From: Manduca sexta
Lineage: Eukaryota; Arthropoda; Insecta; Lepidoptera; Sphingidae
Length of the DNA: 64,000 bases
Reading direction: 5' to 3'
Assembly (NCBI RefSeq): GCF_014839805.1
Contig: NC_051135.1
Coordinates: 14,821,291 to 14,885,290, forward strand
Part shown: positions 1 through 12,800 of the stretch, one piece after another
Layout of the letters: every line of letters starts with the position of its first letter
Numbering within the stretch: position 1 is the stretch's first letter
The notes under the pieces: generated by a model
The model's input: the letters and a program-made list of their open reading frames with translations, nothing else
Database searches by the model: none
What the model was told of the DNA's origin: nothing
Made by a program: the position numbers and the translations under genes

Positions 1-3000
1 GTCTGGTGCAATCGTTCCCTGCCTTCCTGGCCTGCAGGTATCTATGCGCAATACATAGGAAGAGAAGCAGAGGACTAGCTAGGAATTATTTTGGTGTGAA
101 TATAAATAAGATAACTTGAGATTTATTACGAAAAATGTAGATAATATAGCGTTCGTAGAATTATGTAAATGCAACAATTGCCTGGAAGTAAATCAAATGT
201 ATGCAGAGTATTGAATTACAAAATATTCAATGATTGTATATTGAGTTCGTAATTAGATTCTTTATAATGTATTGACTATTACAATGCATTACATGTCTAC
301 TTGCATACTCTATGTCCTGGTAGGATGCTTGTATCTGTCCGGATACGGCCCATCACGGTTTGGGCCCAACTCCATTAACCATCAAGTGCAGTGGTGTTTA
401 TTTGCGCGTAAAACAATCTAATGTTCATGGCGTAGTTGTATGGTGTGCGTGGTACGATCTGAATCCAGCGTGTGTTGTGATGTGTGTTTTTTATAAATCT
501 TAGTCTCAACTAAATCCCACGCGGACAGGAGCCATCGTGACGTAACTATTCGTTGTAGAATTGTGTTGGGTGCAGGTTCTTCTCCGGGTTTGGGATCATC
601 GGCGCCACGGGGCTCATCTTTCCGTATTTCGGGGACTTCCTGTCCCTCCGCCATCGAGACGTAATGCTGTGCAGGCTCGAGGTCTTTTGGACCATTGGAA
701 CTATATTATTGCCAGGTAAGTTTATTTATTTTTACAATTTGCATACACAAAGTAATAATTATGCCACAGGTATCCTTTCACAGTCAACGTTAAATGCCGA
801 AATATACATAGCTTTATATATGCATAGATATTTATGCTTGTTTTATCATATTATCCCATACCCCTGCTGATTATATACATGTTGCAAGAAGGTTTGGTTT
901 AGCGTTACACTGGATGCTTGCCTGACTGAACCTCTTTCGGGTGTCTAGGTCTGGGTATGGGTCAAGTTATTCGGGAGTTTAGCACATATTAATAACATCT
1001 AGATGTTGTCAAGAGAATTATCGTAGTTTCAAAGTATATTTAAAAAAATGCACAGGAAGAAATGTTGAGTGATTTAAAAAGGATAAAGGATAACCATTAT
1101 TATGAAAGATAATTGTATTTTTTTTTCACGTATTTTTTTATGAAGAGTTTAACCAAATATATTTCAACCATGACTTGATATTTTATGCTTTGTCTTAAAT
1201 AACAAGTTCAATATTTGCTGTAAAAATTCTGAAGCCTTTGACCTTGCTGCTCGGAATATATGAATATGTTACTTCCTTTGTATATATATGCATTAACAGT
1301 TTTGTCATTGTAATATGTAAGTAAATTTTGACATTGGAATTCATAAGTTATTCTAAAATATTTTGTAATACAAAAATAATCCTTTTATTTCTTAAATATT
1401 AACAAATCTATATTCATTTGGAAAATATTAAAAGAATTTTGATTACTAATTGAGAACTGGATGGATTATAATAGAAATGAAAAACCGTTGAAACAAAGAA
1501 AGACATACATTGTAATCGTATTATTGAATAAAAATTGCTAGAAATAGCTGTTATAAGCCTATTTAAATTATGTAAAGCAAAATTTTTCTTCATTGTTATT
1601 CCTCAAACTCTTGGTCTTAAATTACTTATGATTTGGATTTTAATATAAAGTAATTTTAGTAAATACATCCGGTCATGTCACGGACATTAGTCTGCCAAAA
1701 CTTTACTGTGAGTTGAACATAAGGTCGCATCATTTAGACCTAGTGAGGGTGCACTAAATGTGCCTATGTTTAAAGCTTTAGGGATGAGGGAGTCGTGTTT
1801 TGTTTGTAAAGTGGCGTTAGGAAGTGGATATATGAGAGTGTGGATTGGCAACGCGCGGCTCTTGCCAATTATATTTAGACTGTACCGCGGCCTTCTTGCT
1901 GTCATCAAAGGTCGCATTCTAGCCATAACCTTCATCGGACTCCCTTTAATTACGTTTTATCACTAACTCGATATATTTTCGTTACTTTATTACTAATAAT
2001 GTCGGGATCGTGTTAATTGCTTAAATTATTGAAGACCTAACTTTTAGTTTAATGTCATCACTTGTTCTGCAATAAAATACCTAAATTTGGTTACGCTTAA
2101 TGAAAGTACGACTAGTGAATTGTATTAAAAAAAGCGACTTCTACTACAGGATTTCTTGCTAAGAAATATTGTGGATGAGTATCTCGAATAGCAACTATCG
2201 TACGTATTGAAATACCTCCGTAATGTTCGATTTAATTTAATTTCTAGTTTAGAAGAGGGAAGAAAAGCATTTAATTTCTTTTATATTTGAATATGTGGTG
2301 TGTGTGGTTTAACACAAATTAAGTCTCACCTACTGAGATTGCCTGTACTGAAAGTCACCTTCAACTTTTCCAGGCATAGCGTTCCTGATCATCCCCAACG
2401 CTATCTTCAACTTCACGGCTCCTGGAGCGAGTTTCCAGTACACCTCATGGCGAGTGTTCGTCGCCGCCTGCGGGATTCCCAGCCTGTTGGTGGTGTTACT
2501 GCTGGTTCCGTTCCCTGAGAGCCCCAGATACCTCCTGCACGCTAACAGGCCCGAGCAGGCCCTGCAAGTGTTGCAGCGGATTTTTGTAGTCAACACTAAG
2601 TTGCATGAGAAGGATTTCCCGGTAAGTGTTATGATAGTTTTTAATTTAATTGTTTAGATACAGATTTGTTTCTTGTTCTTTGTTGTTAATTGGTTACTGA
2701 AATTCCTTAATTTTTAAAAGCTAGATTTTGGACATCTTACCTTATCCCACTATAAGTGAGGATGCTGGGACATGTTTTCCATAGAGACTTAGTGTTTATG
2801 CTCGTCTGCCTGTCTGCACTCAATTTTGGACTAATACTTTTGGAAATAACAACAAAAAGTACTGCTAGGCCTGGAGATTACACCTACGAACTCTCAGTCT
2901 ACAGCCGATAAGCCATGCTAATATTTCATTCAATGTCCAGGTGGAATCCATGATTAGTGCGGGGGAAGGTGACGAGGAGGAGGTGGTGTCAGCAGACAAT

Positions 3001-6000
3001 AATGGCAACGAGACCAAGGCGCCGCTCACCTGGAGCCAGCGGTGGCAGGCCTTCTGGATCCGCAAGAAGATGCTGGTCACTCCCCCCTACATCGGCCTCC
3101 TCGTGTTGTGCTGCTTCGTGGACTTTGGTCTCATGTTCAGGTAATCAGATTTGGACTATATTTTAGAACAATTTGTTACGTGGACAGAAACCTCTGTCCC
3201 TAGCACTTGTATACGTAATGGATTTACGTATGACAAAAGAAATGGCAATCAAACTGTAATAGTAACAGAATTTGATTTGTATTGTACTTCAGTCTTAAAG
3301 TTGTATATAACATACATAGATCGGTCAAATATACATTTTTATAAAAAAAAACATACCTTCGATGTTGCATGTTCTTCTGTGAACTAGATTGTCAATTTCC
3401 AAACATTTGGCTACTGCAACACACCTATGATTTTTCTGTTATGACGTTCATTAGCGACAAATCGATTATTAATAATTGCTGGTTCTTTCTCCAGTTACTA
3501 CACGCTGATGATGTGGTTCCCGGACTTGTTCGAGAGATACAGTCAGTTCTCGGTGCTATTCCCTGATGAGTCGAAGGGCGTGTGCGAAGTGTCCTTGGCA
3601 CTTACAAATGAAACCGTGTGGTCTTTGGCACTCACAAATGAAACTATGTTATCTACTGTAAGTACTAAGTATTACATTTCAGGGTACTTATACCGTCAAC
3701 AAATATCCCAAGCAGTTTTTAATCACGGGATTTATATTCAGATGAAAGCGATATCTCGAAAATACAATGTTCTATACCTTTTAAATGATAAGATGGCTTT
3801 TTAGAAATATGCCAATATTAACAACAATACAACATCACTTTATTACTGTAATGTTTAGTAAGTTTATAACATTTTTCATTGCTCAAAACATCCATCAAAT
3901 GTGACAATGTTCTTTGGCGGTTAAATCGGACCAGTATCTACACAGATGGACTTTCGTATAAAATAAAATATTTTATTAGTCACGTAGCCAAAGATAGTTT
4001 TACTTATGACATCTCAAGATACATGAGAATAGTTATTAAAGCTTACTTATATTGCTACGGGCATTTACACACATTTAGTGGTAAAAGTAACATTAAAAAG
4101 CTAAGTGCCATATAACTTAAAAAGCCAGCTCGGGCTGGCAGGTAAGAAAAGAAAATATTTACCCATATTTTTAATACAAACATTTCAGAACATACGAGAG
4201 ACCTACCATACAGTTGGTTATATAGATTAAAATGCGCATAATGAAAACTTAACTAGCTAGAATATAAGATACATTTAAATTATTTCCAGGATAAATCGAA
4301 CCAGCTGGGAGACCAGGTGTACGTCCACACATTAGTGGTGGCGCTCAGCTGCGTGCCCACCGCGCTGTGGGTTGGTCTCACCATCAACATCGTTGGAAAG
4401 AAACTCATGTTAGGTGAGTTTAAAGTGCATATTTCATCTTAGTAGCTGTTGCATAGAACATGATACTGTTTTCTATGTGCTTTTGGAACAGTGGCCAGTG
4501 TTGTTGGACATAAATAGTGCTAAATCATTTAAATTTCGAATTAATTATTATTATTATGGCATCTCAGTTGACTTATATTAGTGCTTCATAATTCCATATT
4601 TCTTAATCAAGGATCAGAGTGATTGCATAATGCTGGACAGAAATCAAAAATAGATAAATCTGCGCTTACTTGGACCTACTCGTCAACTTAGTATTATATT
4701 GGGTACGTTAAACCAACAAGTTCACAACAATGGACCTAGATTACGTTACACATTAACAATAAATTCCTTCTTGACTTCCGACACTGGAGGTTATCTATAG
4801 GAGTATGAGTACGCATTATCATCTACAACCTGCAGGGTCCTGCTGCTGGATATAGGCCCCTCTACTGGTCTCGGGCCTGTTGCATTTTCTGAGTACTAAT
4901 TCCTGATTTGTTTTCAGTAATAATGTTGATAAGTTCCGGTCTGGCCGCGCTGGGATTGAACCTGGTGCGCTCCTCGCTGGAAAATTTGGTATTGTCCTGC
5001 GTGTTTGAAGCCATCGTGAGCTGCACCGAAGCCGTGCTTTTCTGTGTTATCTGCGAGATATTCCCCACTAAAGTGGCGTACGTATATTCCTATACTTGTA
5101 TTTGAAATGTAAATGAACACCCATTTAACAATAAGGTTTATTAAATTTGACGTAACTCTGAAATTTGTCGCGTATTTCTTGGTGTAAATCTGTATCAATC
5201 GTTACTATGTATTATAATATCCGTTGCCTTAGAAGTTACGAACTTGCAAATCAATCATCAGAAAATTAACTTCTCTAATTCGAAAACTATCACCTGATTA
5301 GTTGGTTAGAATTTAAAGTCTCGTTTTCTAATACCTATATACTTAAAACTAGCTAAATTACGTGAGTTCGCCTGTGCATAACCCTGCGTGGATAAAGGCT
5401 CGAGCCCATCTTATATAAACCCTATATAAACTGTTATACAGCGGGGCATTCCTCTACTATTAAGACGCTTGAAGTCTTAGTCTATCACTCTTGCTAGTAC
5501 GGGTTGCTCAACTTATTACCATAAACCTACAATATAGGAATGATTTGTTACTAAACTGATTGTTTTTTGACAGGGCCACAGCTATGGCGGTTACGGTGAT
5601 GTGCGGCCGCATCGGGGCCATAGTGGGCAACGTGGTGTTCGGAGCGCTGGTGGATAAGCATTGCGTCGTGCCTATTTATATGTTTGGAACCTTCCTCATA
5701 AGTCAGTACCGTTGATTTAATGCTAACGTTAAAATATTTTTGTAAGAGCTTGAAACCTCAAATATCAGAGGTTTCTGCGCTAATCTTTTTGTTGAATTTT
5801 AGTCCTACTTTTGGTAAGTTAGGGTATATAGAGCCTAAATTGTTGCGCAGAAGTTCTAACTCGTCGCCGAGTATATTATACTATGTATCTATTAAGTAGT
5901 TGCTATAAATTAATTAAGTAGACAGTAGTACATCAAGGAGACTCTATGTAATTTTTTTTGCACAAATTGAATTACGTACGTCATATGATTCTATGCATTT

Positions 6001-6266
6001 AATCAGAAAATCTAATAATCCCGAATGGTAAATAAAGAGAAAACCTAGAATGTCTTAAAATATTAATATAATTAAAATAGATCTTTGTAATAGTCAGTCA
6101 GCGATGTGCCGAGCTGAAACGTTTTTTATGGCATAACTGAAACTTGTAGCGTTTTGCTGCAGTTCTCCATGTGCTGTTTTATTAAGATATATGTCTATTT
6201 GTTGCAGCGAGCGGTTTGCTGTGTATAATACTCCCGAAGAGTACTCGGCCGGAGCGGCCGCAGTGA
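1..6266 (+). CDS. SV2/SVOP-like MFS transporter, 3' part (MFS1)
   Basis: Predicted multi-pass carrier of the SV2/SVOP branch of the major facilitator superfamily; the substrate is unknown. Exons joined by GT-AG introns with matching phases: 1-37 (partial), 576-715, 2374-2621, 2941-3140, 3495-3657, 4290-4413, 4918-5077, 5574-5701, 6208-6266 (stop TGA). About 418 residues are visible; the N-terminal helices lie before the window. Family signs: an arginine-centred helix (FLACRFFSGFGIIG) spans the first splice, the post-helix-6 motif is FPESPRYL, an acidic loop (GEGDEEEVV) lies in the central cytoplasmic part, and EIFPTKVAATAMAV matches the PTxxR region before helix 11. The extracytoplasmic loop after helix 7 holds a near-perfect duplicated segment, SLALTNET, giving two N-glycosylation sequons. 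The penultimate exon is 128 bp with the same phases as in the two other transporters of the window, showing common descent, although MFS1 is clearly more divergent. A poly(A) signal follows 32 bp after the stop. Confidence 0.88.
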
Positions 6267-6297
6267 GTCTGTTACGCCTACACATTATTTTTATATG

Positions 6298-6303
6298 AAT
6301 AAA
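6298..6303 (+). promoter_or_regulatory. poly(A) signal of MFS1
   Basis: An AATAAA hexamer 32 bp after the MFS1 stop codon. It implies a very short 3' UTR. Confidence 0.6.
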
Positions 6304-9300
6304 GTTATTATATCTTACACATAACGTGGCTTTTATTTCTTTTAACTACCTAAATAAGACACTACAAGTATATAATAATGTCTATTGTCTTTTATAATAA
6401 CCGATTATTTTATTAAAAAAATATTTAGTGTAACAACAAATTTGGAATAGATTTAATTCAATATAGGCCGTATAAGTATTTAAGACAACCAAAATATATA
6501 ACGCTTAGCAACCACCTGTATAAAGCACTGGAATTATTTTTAGCTATTCAAAATTATCAGGCGCTGGCAGTACTGCGGTTTGGCAGTATATAAGGCGTAG
6601 TATATAAGGCGCTTAAATGTGGGAGCCCAAAGTATTTGAGTTACTGGAAGTGAATAAGGCGTTTGAATAGATAATGCACTTAAAAGAATGCACCCATTTG
6701 AAGTATACAGTTATTTTGACGTGGCGTTAATAAATGAAACCACATTCTCGTCTTTAACTATGCTAAAATTATGCCCCAAAATCAGCTATGAATAATAAAT
6801 ATTATCATTAAAAATCTAAAATTTAAGAATCTGGGATTTAATTTTCAGATTTTTTGACTATTTTGTAGTTTTATATAGTCATGTAGATATATATATATCA
6901 AGCGTCTTATACATGTATATTCTGGACGGCTTATATACTTCCCACTATACTTAAAGTAAGAATAAATTCTTAACAAAAGACAAAATATATATTTTTTTTG
7001 AAGCAAATTTAGAAACAGTTGCAGTGGATGTAACAAGATTAACTATTTTTCCTACCTATATTTACAGCATGGTTATTCGTATAATTAACAGTTGTTTAAT
7101 ATGCAAATAGACCGAATTTTAAATTAATATCGAATGATGACGGTAATTAAAATGCTCAAGCTATAGTTGCAATTAATTGTCATTCATGAAGTAAATATTT
7201 TAACAGATAAAAAAATATTGGTTGGGGAAATGTCCGCGGTGTTTTGTTCTCAAAAATTCAAAGACATCCTTGGAGTTTAAATGACGTTTATACGATTAAA
7301 TATGTGCCGTCCCGGTCAATCATAATCTTTTGCCTTTTTTCATAAATTCATTATGCCACCTTTATAAATTCACGGGATATTTGGGAAAAATATCGAACCA
7401 AGCGATTTTCAAAGACTTCTCGTCAAGAGAGGGTTACGTAAAAAAGAATTTTGCGGAGAACGAAATAAGTGGTAGCCGGTAGGCATTGTCTGAACTATAT
7501 GGAGGAAGCATCAAAACTTACCTGCCACTTACCAGTCTAGCTCTCTCAGTTTATTTTCGTAGCAATAACGTGTGTGGAAATGAGTCTTCATAAATTTTTC
7601 GTCAAATTTCATTGATGTTTGAACAATTGGTCGACCAGTACTCGGTGCATCTTTTACTTAAAAATTTGCAGAATGGAAAAGAGCAAACCATTTGCGTAGC
7701 TCTATTTTTGTCAAGATACATTCACCGTAAACGCTACAATTATTTTCACAAGCCTTCGAAGCATTATCCTTTTCTTTTTTAATTCCCTAATTTCCATTGA
7801 ATAACAATATATTGCAATGTTTATTACATGAACTAGAAAATGTCTCCTTTCTAATGATATAGCTTGGTTATATTAGTAATTGCTCGCAGTTTCGCGCGCG
7901 TGAAAGAATTTTCCGGGAGAAAAGTACTGTTATATTTATATTACTACTACTTATATTACTATATTTTCCTGAGATAGAAAAAAGTCTCAAACTGTCTTCA
8001 TACCAAACATCGAAAAACGTTGGTTAATTTTTAGGTTTATTGCGTTAACTTAGACAGATGTGGCAGGGACTATGTTTTATAATATTATTATATTTTTTTG
8101 AATTTTTAAAAGTATCAATTCCGTTATAAGGGATTGTTGCGTAAGTTTAATCGTTTACGCAGCGCACGCAACGGAATAACTCAAAAGTATAGAGTATGTA
8201 GGTAGATATATTTATAGAATACCGTGGCCAAATAGGTAATATATAAAGCCGTAACTAATATGCCTTTCTATACTAGTTAACGCTCACGTTACGCCAGCCC
8301 GAGCTGGATTCTTTGTTTATACTTTGTACTCTTTAATTTAATTTATGTCAAATATTAAATATCTGTAGCTTGGATAATAATGTATAGAATATACGTCAAT
8401 CTGTAGTTATATAAGCGAGTTAATTGGAATAATCATTAAACATTCTCATGTACCTTGACTTATCATAAGCGCAACTATATTTGCCTACGTGATGAATTAA
8501 ACATTTTATTTTATTTATTAATTTTAAAACTTATGTATCCAGAATGATTTATCGTAATTATAGACTTGTCGATACGATGTGTCATTCCATATACACATCG
8601 TACATTTTTTCTTTCCTATTCGTTTATTTATTGTGAAAAAGTTCTGTAGTTAATTGTTAGGCTTGCCTAGTGAGGATTAAGGAAATAGTTTGCAGATACA
8701 TTGTGATTAGTAAACACATTGTTCTACTGTTTTAAGGTTTAATTTTCTTTGTATGTCATGTTATTGGTTTTGCTGTAATAAAAAAAAAAAAATTGTAATT
8801 TTAGTTTGTATGTGGACAACTGTATAATGTCTACTGAGTCTGGCGTTAGGGTTTACATCCACTATTATCGCTCACTTGGTTATAGCATAATATAAATTAT
8901 GCGACACTGAGTTTAAAGCAGGTTCGATTGTCAGCTGGAAGAGTAAAATATAGGTTATTAACATATTTCGATTTCTTTAATGACGATCACTTATTAAGCA
9001 GTGACGTCAATTATAATTAATTTCAAAATTAATCCTTCTGAGAGTGACGGCTATGCGGTTATAAATTGTAATTGATTTATATTGGGAAAATACCAATAGA
9101 ATAATGTAACCGAGAATTTACTAGCTAATATACAAGGTGTGTATTGTGTTTTGGTTTGTGATGACAAATTGATGCTTGCTGGCAGTATATAAAAAGCTGT
9201 AGGGTCCCATCCAGATAGAATCTGACATACGAGATGTACACGTATAGTAATGTTGCTAGAATGCAGTGGAAACTCTTATAATAACATATCTTAATTTACG

Positions 9301-9854
9301 AGAGGGCTGCCGACCATTCCTGACCTTCGAGAATGTTCCACAAACAACGATGGTAAAGGCGACCGGGCATCAAAGGCGACGCTCGACCGTCGCCAGCCAC
9401 ATTTCTTTGCGATGCAAGCAAGGGCGATAAGCGAACTACAACGGATATCGAAGTGAGCATTGATTTGTGTGTGATCACGTAGTAATAAAATTGTAATTAA
9501 GTGAGTTTAAGTACTTCAGTGTTGTGGTGTTTAATATACGTGTTGCGGTGCTTGTGTGTTTGATATTATTTTAGTGTTAATAAAATGGTTTTGTCCTTAT
9601 GGGTTATCTCGATCTCTAGCACGTAGTAGTAACATATCACAAAGTAATTTTAATATATAAGATAAAAAATAAATCGTCGGTACTGATCCGGTGGGTGCCA
9701 ACCCTAACATTGACAAGCATACAAGATGTACATATACTTACGTCAAATATACGTACCCATCAGTTATAACTGAACCATTCGTCTGAAACAGACTGTTAAT
9801 TACTTACTTTTAAAATAGAATTTCAATTAAAATATTTAAAGACGTAGGTATTGT
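6304..9854. other. intergenic region MFS1-MFS2
   Basis: AT-rich intergenic DNA without a convincing gene. At 6585-6615 is a short direct repeat of agtatataaggcg. At 7885-8100 is a degraded retroelement fragment (a 'cgcgtgaaagaattttc' start and a 'gcagggactatgttttata' end) like one at 56520-56740. A poly(A) run lies near 8780. Around 9296-9470 is a more GC-rich patch that could be a repeat or a 5' non-coding exon of MFS2; I cannot decide. Confidence 0.5.
9186..9194 (+). promoter_or_regulatory. possible TATA box upstream of MFS2
   Basis: TATATAAAA, 660-690 bp before the first coding ATG of MFS2, is followed by a GC-richer stretch that could be transcribed leader. No transcription start can be proven from sequence, and AT-rich DNA yields such motifs by chance. 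Confidence 0.2.
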
Positions 9855-9875
9855 ATGATAAATCAGACGTATATA

Positions 9876-12800
9876 ATGCAAGGCAAAACTACGGTATCAG
9901 TGGATACGGATAAAAATAGAGGAAACACGGCAAGACCCTACAGCTACGACGAGGCGATAGAATTGGCGGGTAAGTTCAATATGATTTTAAACTTGTAAAG
10001 ACGACGACAGAGATGGATTCGAAGGGATATTGTATTCAGATGATCCGCGTTTCCTACTGAAGTTTAGTTGCTTCTCAAGGTTTAGGCTTATGTTGATGTC
10101 ATCGGTCATACAAGCCAACGTTACGCCGCCCGGAGAGAAGGCAATAGTTAAACCAGGCCGAAGGAAAACGTCATCTACGCAGTAGGGACGACCACAGATT
10201 AATCTGGCAAGGACTACGTAATTAACAAATGAAGTCGCCTCTGCTCGATGCCGCCCAGGTCTTAGCGACATAAGTAAAAAAAGTATATACTTAAGTATTT
10301 ATTTCTTTGAAAGTAGGCCAAAAACAATTATATTATTTCCAGGTAGTATTTTTATTAATCTAAAATTAAGTTATTGGAAATGTCAGTATATAAACTTGAG
10401 GTTACGGTTATTGTTCCTTTCCAACAAATAAGCATTTATTTATCAACTGACTTCAAAAAAAGGAGAAGGTTCTCAATGCGACAGATTTTTTTTTTATGTT
10501 TGTTACCTCAAAGCTATTTATAGTCCAGCTAGCAACGTGACTTATTTACATAAAAAGCTTCGATGTTGTGGGTGGGCTTCTAATTCTCAAAGTATATTAT
10601 TATATACCGCTATACGTTATTGACCGATCCTTCAGAATGACAGAACTGTGCGTAGCGTGGGGGTGTGTACGGGGCGGATCTGATGTTTTGGTCGTTCCGA
10701 ATACCGGGTGAGAGGCTGTCCGAGCGCCTCGGTCGAAAAAAATGATTTTGCGCCCGCTATAGGGCCTGTGGCGTCCTCCCCGGAACGTAGTGCGCCAGGC
10801 ACCCCATCCCTGGACACTACTTAAGTTTAGTATACACGCATTTTGCCGCCTCCCTAAAACTGCCCCAACAACGTGACGTCACTGACGAGTTTCGTGGTTT
10901 AATTAATGAATTTTGTGATAAGTGGGTAGAATATCAAGTGAACCTTAAAATAAATGTATTAAATGGAGTATTCACTTCTTTACTTTCATATTAATATTCC
11001 TACTTGTTTATATGTCTGCATACTTTTACAAGTGAAATATATAATGATATGGAAATGCATAAAGCTGTAGACTGTTGAAAAAAACATCTGTACAAAGATA
11101 CGAAAAATAGCAGGCAGCGATGAGATGACATAAAACGACATTATTGTCTACCCTCAGAACAATGACAAGCATAGAAGTAATAGTATACATTTGAGCGAGT
11201 AATGTCTAAGACAATAAGCAATTTAATTGTGGTGCGATCCCTTCTGACATCTTATCTATAATGCTTTGTCTATCAGCTATGGTAAATTCAGAGGTACTAA
11301 AATCTATACTTTTCTTGCAGTCACTTACAAACCTATAAAAATTCCTTTTTTAGATAAAGGGATATAAACATTTAAATAATATAAAAACTCTAAATTGGTA
11401 TTAAAATACCAAATGAGGTTTAGGTATTTAGTAATCTCATTATGAAGCTGCTACGTTACAAAAAGCGAAGAAGCAAACGGCTTTCTTCTAAACTAAATTT
11501 CGTCCGATTCTAGTTGCTATTTACAGCAGTTTCCATTCCATCCAAAATTTCATTAACATAAAAATGGTTTGGCATTTAAAGGATTTAATAAAAAAAATGG
11601 CTAGATATTTCGAAAGGAGTGGAAACCGCTGTAAATAGCAAACGAAAATGGAACGAAATGTAGTTGTGAAGAAGCCGATAGGCCCTTAATTATTTTCTTT
11701 CTTAATTTAGCATTAAAATAGATACACAAGAGATCTAGTTCTAACAAAGAGCTACCGAAAATGGGACAGTAAAAATAAAACACAGCAGTATCATTCATGT
11801 AATATATTCGAATTATTAAAAATTCTTTTCCGATCAATGTTAATAAAACAGCCATTGTTGAAATACCTAGAGCAAATACGGGCTATTTTTACCATTGCCA
11901 ATTGGAACGAGCAACAGCACTGATCCATATTTGCCTCACCTGTGGGGAATCTATAATGAAACACCTTGTATGAAACACACTATGAAAATCAGATAGCATC
12001 CTCGAACCCAGCCCTTGCGCACGGTGACCGAGTGCCTTTTACTACTACACCACCGTATATTCAAAATAAAAGACAATTTATGCAAAAAAGTAAATTACAA
12101 TATCTATGTTATCGATAAAATATGCAGTGTGCTGCATATTGAAAATTACTACGCAAATTGGTAAAAATGAAAAATACTTAATAATGACTGAATCTTATGG
12201 CCTACAGGCGATTATAATATGACTACAGCATAATTACTTACAAATTTTGCACTTATGTACAAGTTCTTAGCCAATATAATAAGTTTGTTGTTTACTCACC
12301 GATGGAAGCTGATGGTTTCGGCACGATGTTCTTTACGGATGAATGAGATTTACATCCAACAATAACGCACGACGTTGTTTGTTCGCTGGCCTTTAATTTA
12401 TGTACAACAGCACTGCATAATTATTAAATTAACAATAATAAAAAATAGGCAGACGATTTTGACGTATAATGTAACTAAATTGAGTGGGCTCGTTGGCAAG
12501 TTATAACATTTGACATTAATTTGCTTTTTAATTCGGCGTCGTAAAGGTAACCAAGGTGGCAATTTTTGATGTTATTCAAGTATACACAAGCACACCTTTG
12601 CAATATACTATTTGTCTGTCTTTTCAACGTTTTTGGCCTATTTGTAAAAATGGGATAAGTATATGAGGATGATTTAGACTCCTTCCATGCTTGTTATTGT
12701 TCTGAGACTACCGCACACACAGAACCGATAGGTATGTTTATTTTAGTATTTGTTCATAGAAGATAATAAATAAATTATAGTTACTTATCTACATTAATTC

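Noticed and set aside
1687..1966. Overlapping open frames on both strands in MFS1 intron 2
   Set aside because: GC-richer and probably repeat-derived; neither frame fits the transporter or any family I know.
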